From Sphingomonas sp. (GTDB lineage: Bacteria; Pseudomonadota; Alphaproteobacteria; Sphingomonadales; Sphingomonadaceae), in the NCBI GenBank assembly GCA_025935515.1, contig JAICVC010000117.1, positions 1 to 6,603 of the forward strand: a stretch of 6,603 nucleotides of DNA, in the 5' to 3' direction. The notes under the pieces are model-generated. The model had not been told where the DNA came from. It searched no databases and was given only the letters and a program-made list of their open reading frames with translations. The translations under genes and the position numbers were made by a program. Below are positions 6,132 to 6,603 of the stretch, in pieces (position 1 is the stretch's first letter; each line of letters starts with the position of its first letter).

Positions 6132-6603
6132 ATGGCCCGAACCACCACCGCCGCGTTGCCGATCGCCTATGTCGTCCTGCGCATCCTCATCGTCCTCAAC
6201 TGGCTTTACGGAGCGGCGGTGCTCGGCCTGGTGATCTTTGCGAACGCAAATCCGGCCTGGTTCATGAAGGCGATCGACGTTCCGGCGGGCATGGACCCCA
6301 AGCCGATCATGATCGGGCTGACTGCGATCGCAACGCTGGGATTGCTCGCGGTGCCGCTCAATCATTTGATCCTCACGCGGCTGCTGCGGATGGTCGAGAC
6401 GGTCGGTCGCGGCGACCCGTTCATCGCGGCCAATGCCTACCGGCTCAACGCCATCGCCTGGGCGCTCCTCGGGCTTCAGCTCTTGAGCATCGTGATCGGC
6501 GCAATCGGCAAGGCGATCGCTTCCAGGGATTTCCCGCTGCACCTCGACGCCGGCTTTTCGATCAACGGCTGGCTCTGCGTGATCTTCACCTTCGTGCTCG
6601 CCC
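6132..6603 (+). CDS. DUF2975 domain membrane protein, 3' end outside the window
   Basis: The frame from ATG 6132 stays open to the right edge (157 codons, no stop reached). Hydrophobic helices lie near residues 9-37, 58-81 and 107-127, with a fourth starting near 145. Between the second and third is VGRGDPFIAANAYRLNAIAWALLGLQ (91-116). The GDPF...N..RL..I.W.LL pattern here is the signature of DUF2975 proteins, small four-helix membrane proteins of about 160-200 residues, so most of the protein is visible. In many bacteria such genes are followed by a short XRE/YozG-like helix-turn-helix regulator, and the pair is thought to act as a membrane-linked regulatory unit; the biochemical role is unknown. 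The strong symmetrical operator upstream fits an autoregulated pair. It is divergent from the MAPEG gene with 135 bp between start codons. Confidence 0.88.
   Translation, partial: MARTTTAALPIAYVVLRILIVLNWLYGAAVLGLVIFANANPAWFMKAIDVPAGMDPKPIMIGLTAIATLGLLAVPLNHLILTRLLRMVETVGRGDPFIAANAYRLNAIAWALLGLQLLSIVIGAIGKAIASRDFPLHLDAGFSINGWLCVIFTFVLA

Noticed and set aside
6114..6542. Minus-strand open frame (142 codons) opposite the DUF2975 gene
   Set aside because: It has charged low-complexity composition and no domain. The plus strand has a clear membrane protein with a DUF2975 signature, a ribosome site and an operator.

Overview
The window reads as chromosomal DNA of a high-GC alphaproteobacterium, most likely a sphingomonad. 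The reasons are the overall composition (65-70% GC in the polA and flippase lines I counted), the protein sequences of PurH, PolA, the MAPEG protein and the DUF2975 protein, and intergenic repeats whose forward frame reads MAAFDQKQT / MSTFHPKLT, a pattern I recall from intergenic repeats of alphaproteobacterial genomes. The taxonomic call is inference from memory, not a search.

Layout. Positions 1-124 (+) hold the last 40 codons of purH. Convergent to it, with interleaved stop codons, is a two-gene minus-strand unit: polA (1698-4562), then a polysaccharide/lipid-linked oligosaccharide flippase-like membrane protein (121-1716) whose start lies inside the 3' end of polA and which appears to use TTG. 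Positions 4563-5231 form a lower-GC island (about 56% GC by hand count over 4621-5220). It holds a secreted NTF2-like/DUF4440-type protein (4704-5153, +) bracketed by two copies of a 28-bp semi-palindromic repeat. Next is a small, very GC-rich helix-turn-helix protein (5232-5573, +), convergent with a MAPEG-family membrane protein (5601-5996, -).

The 135-bp divergent region between the MAPEG gene and a DUF2975 membrane protein (6132 to the right edge, +) is the densest regulatory stretch. It has a perfect 14-bp palindrome just upstream of the MAPEG start, and a cluster of five TTATCG/CGATAA half-sites arranged as a perfect 14-bp inverted repeat overlapping a second perfect 14-bp palindrome. 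This cluster sits on a plausible sigma-70-type promoter for the DUF2975 gene. DUF2975 genes are usually followed by a small XRE-type regulator, which would lie just outside the window and is the natural candidate to bind these sites.

The genes are mostly housekeeping (purine synthesis, DNA repair/replication, envelope) plus small accessory genes. I see no CRISPR array, tRNA, rRNA, transposase, or obvious defence or biosynthetic system, and no clear case for a wholly new system. The best leads are the half-site cluster, the repeat-bracketed NTF2-like gene, the MAPEG palindrome and the polA-flippase coupling.
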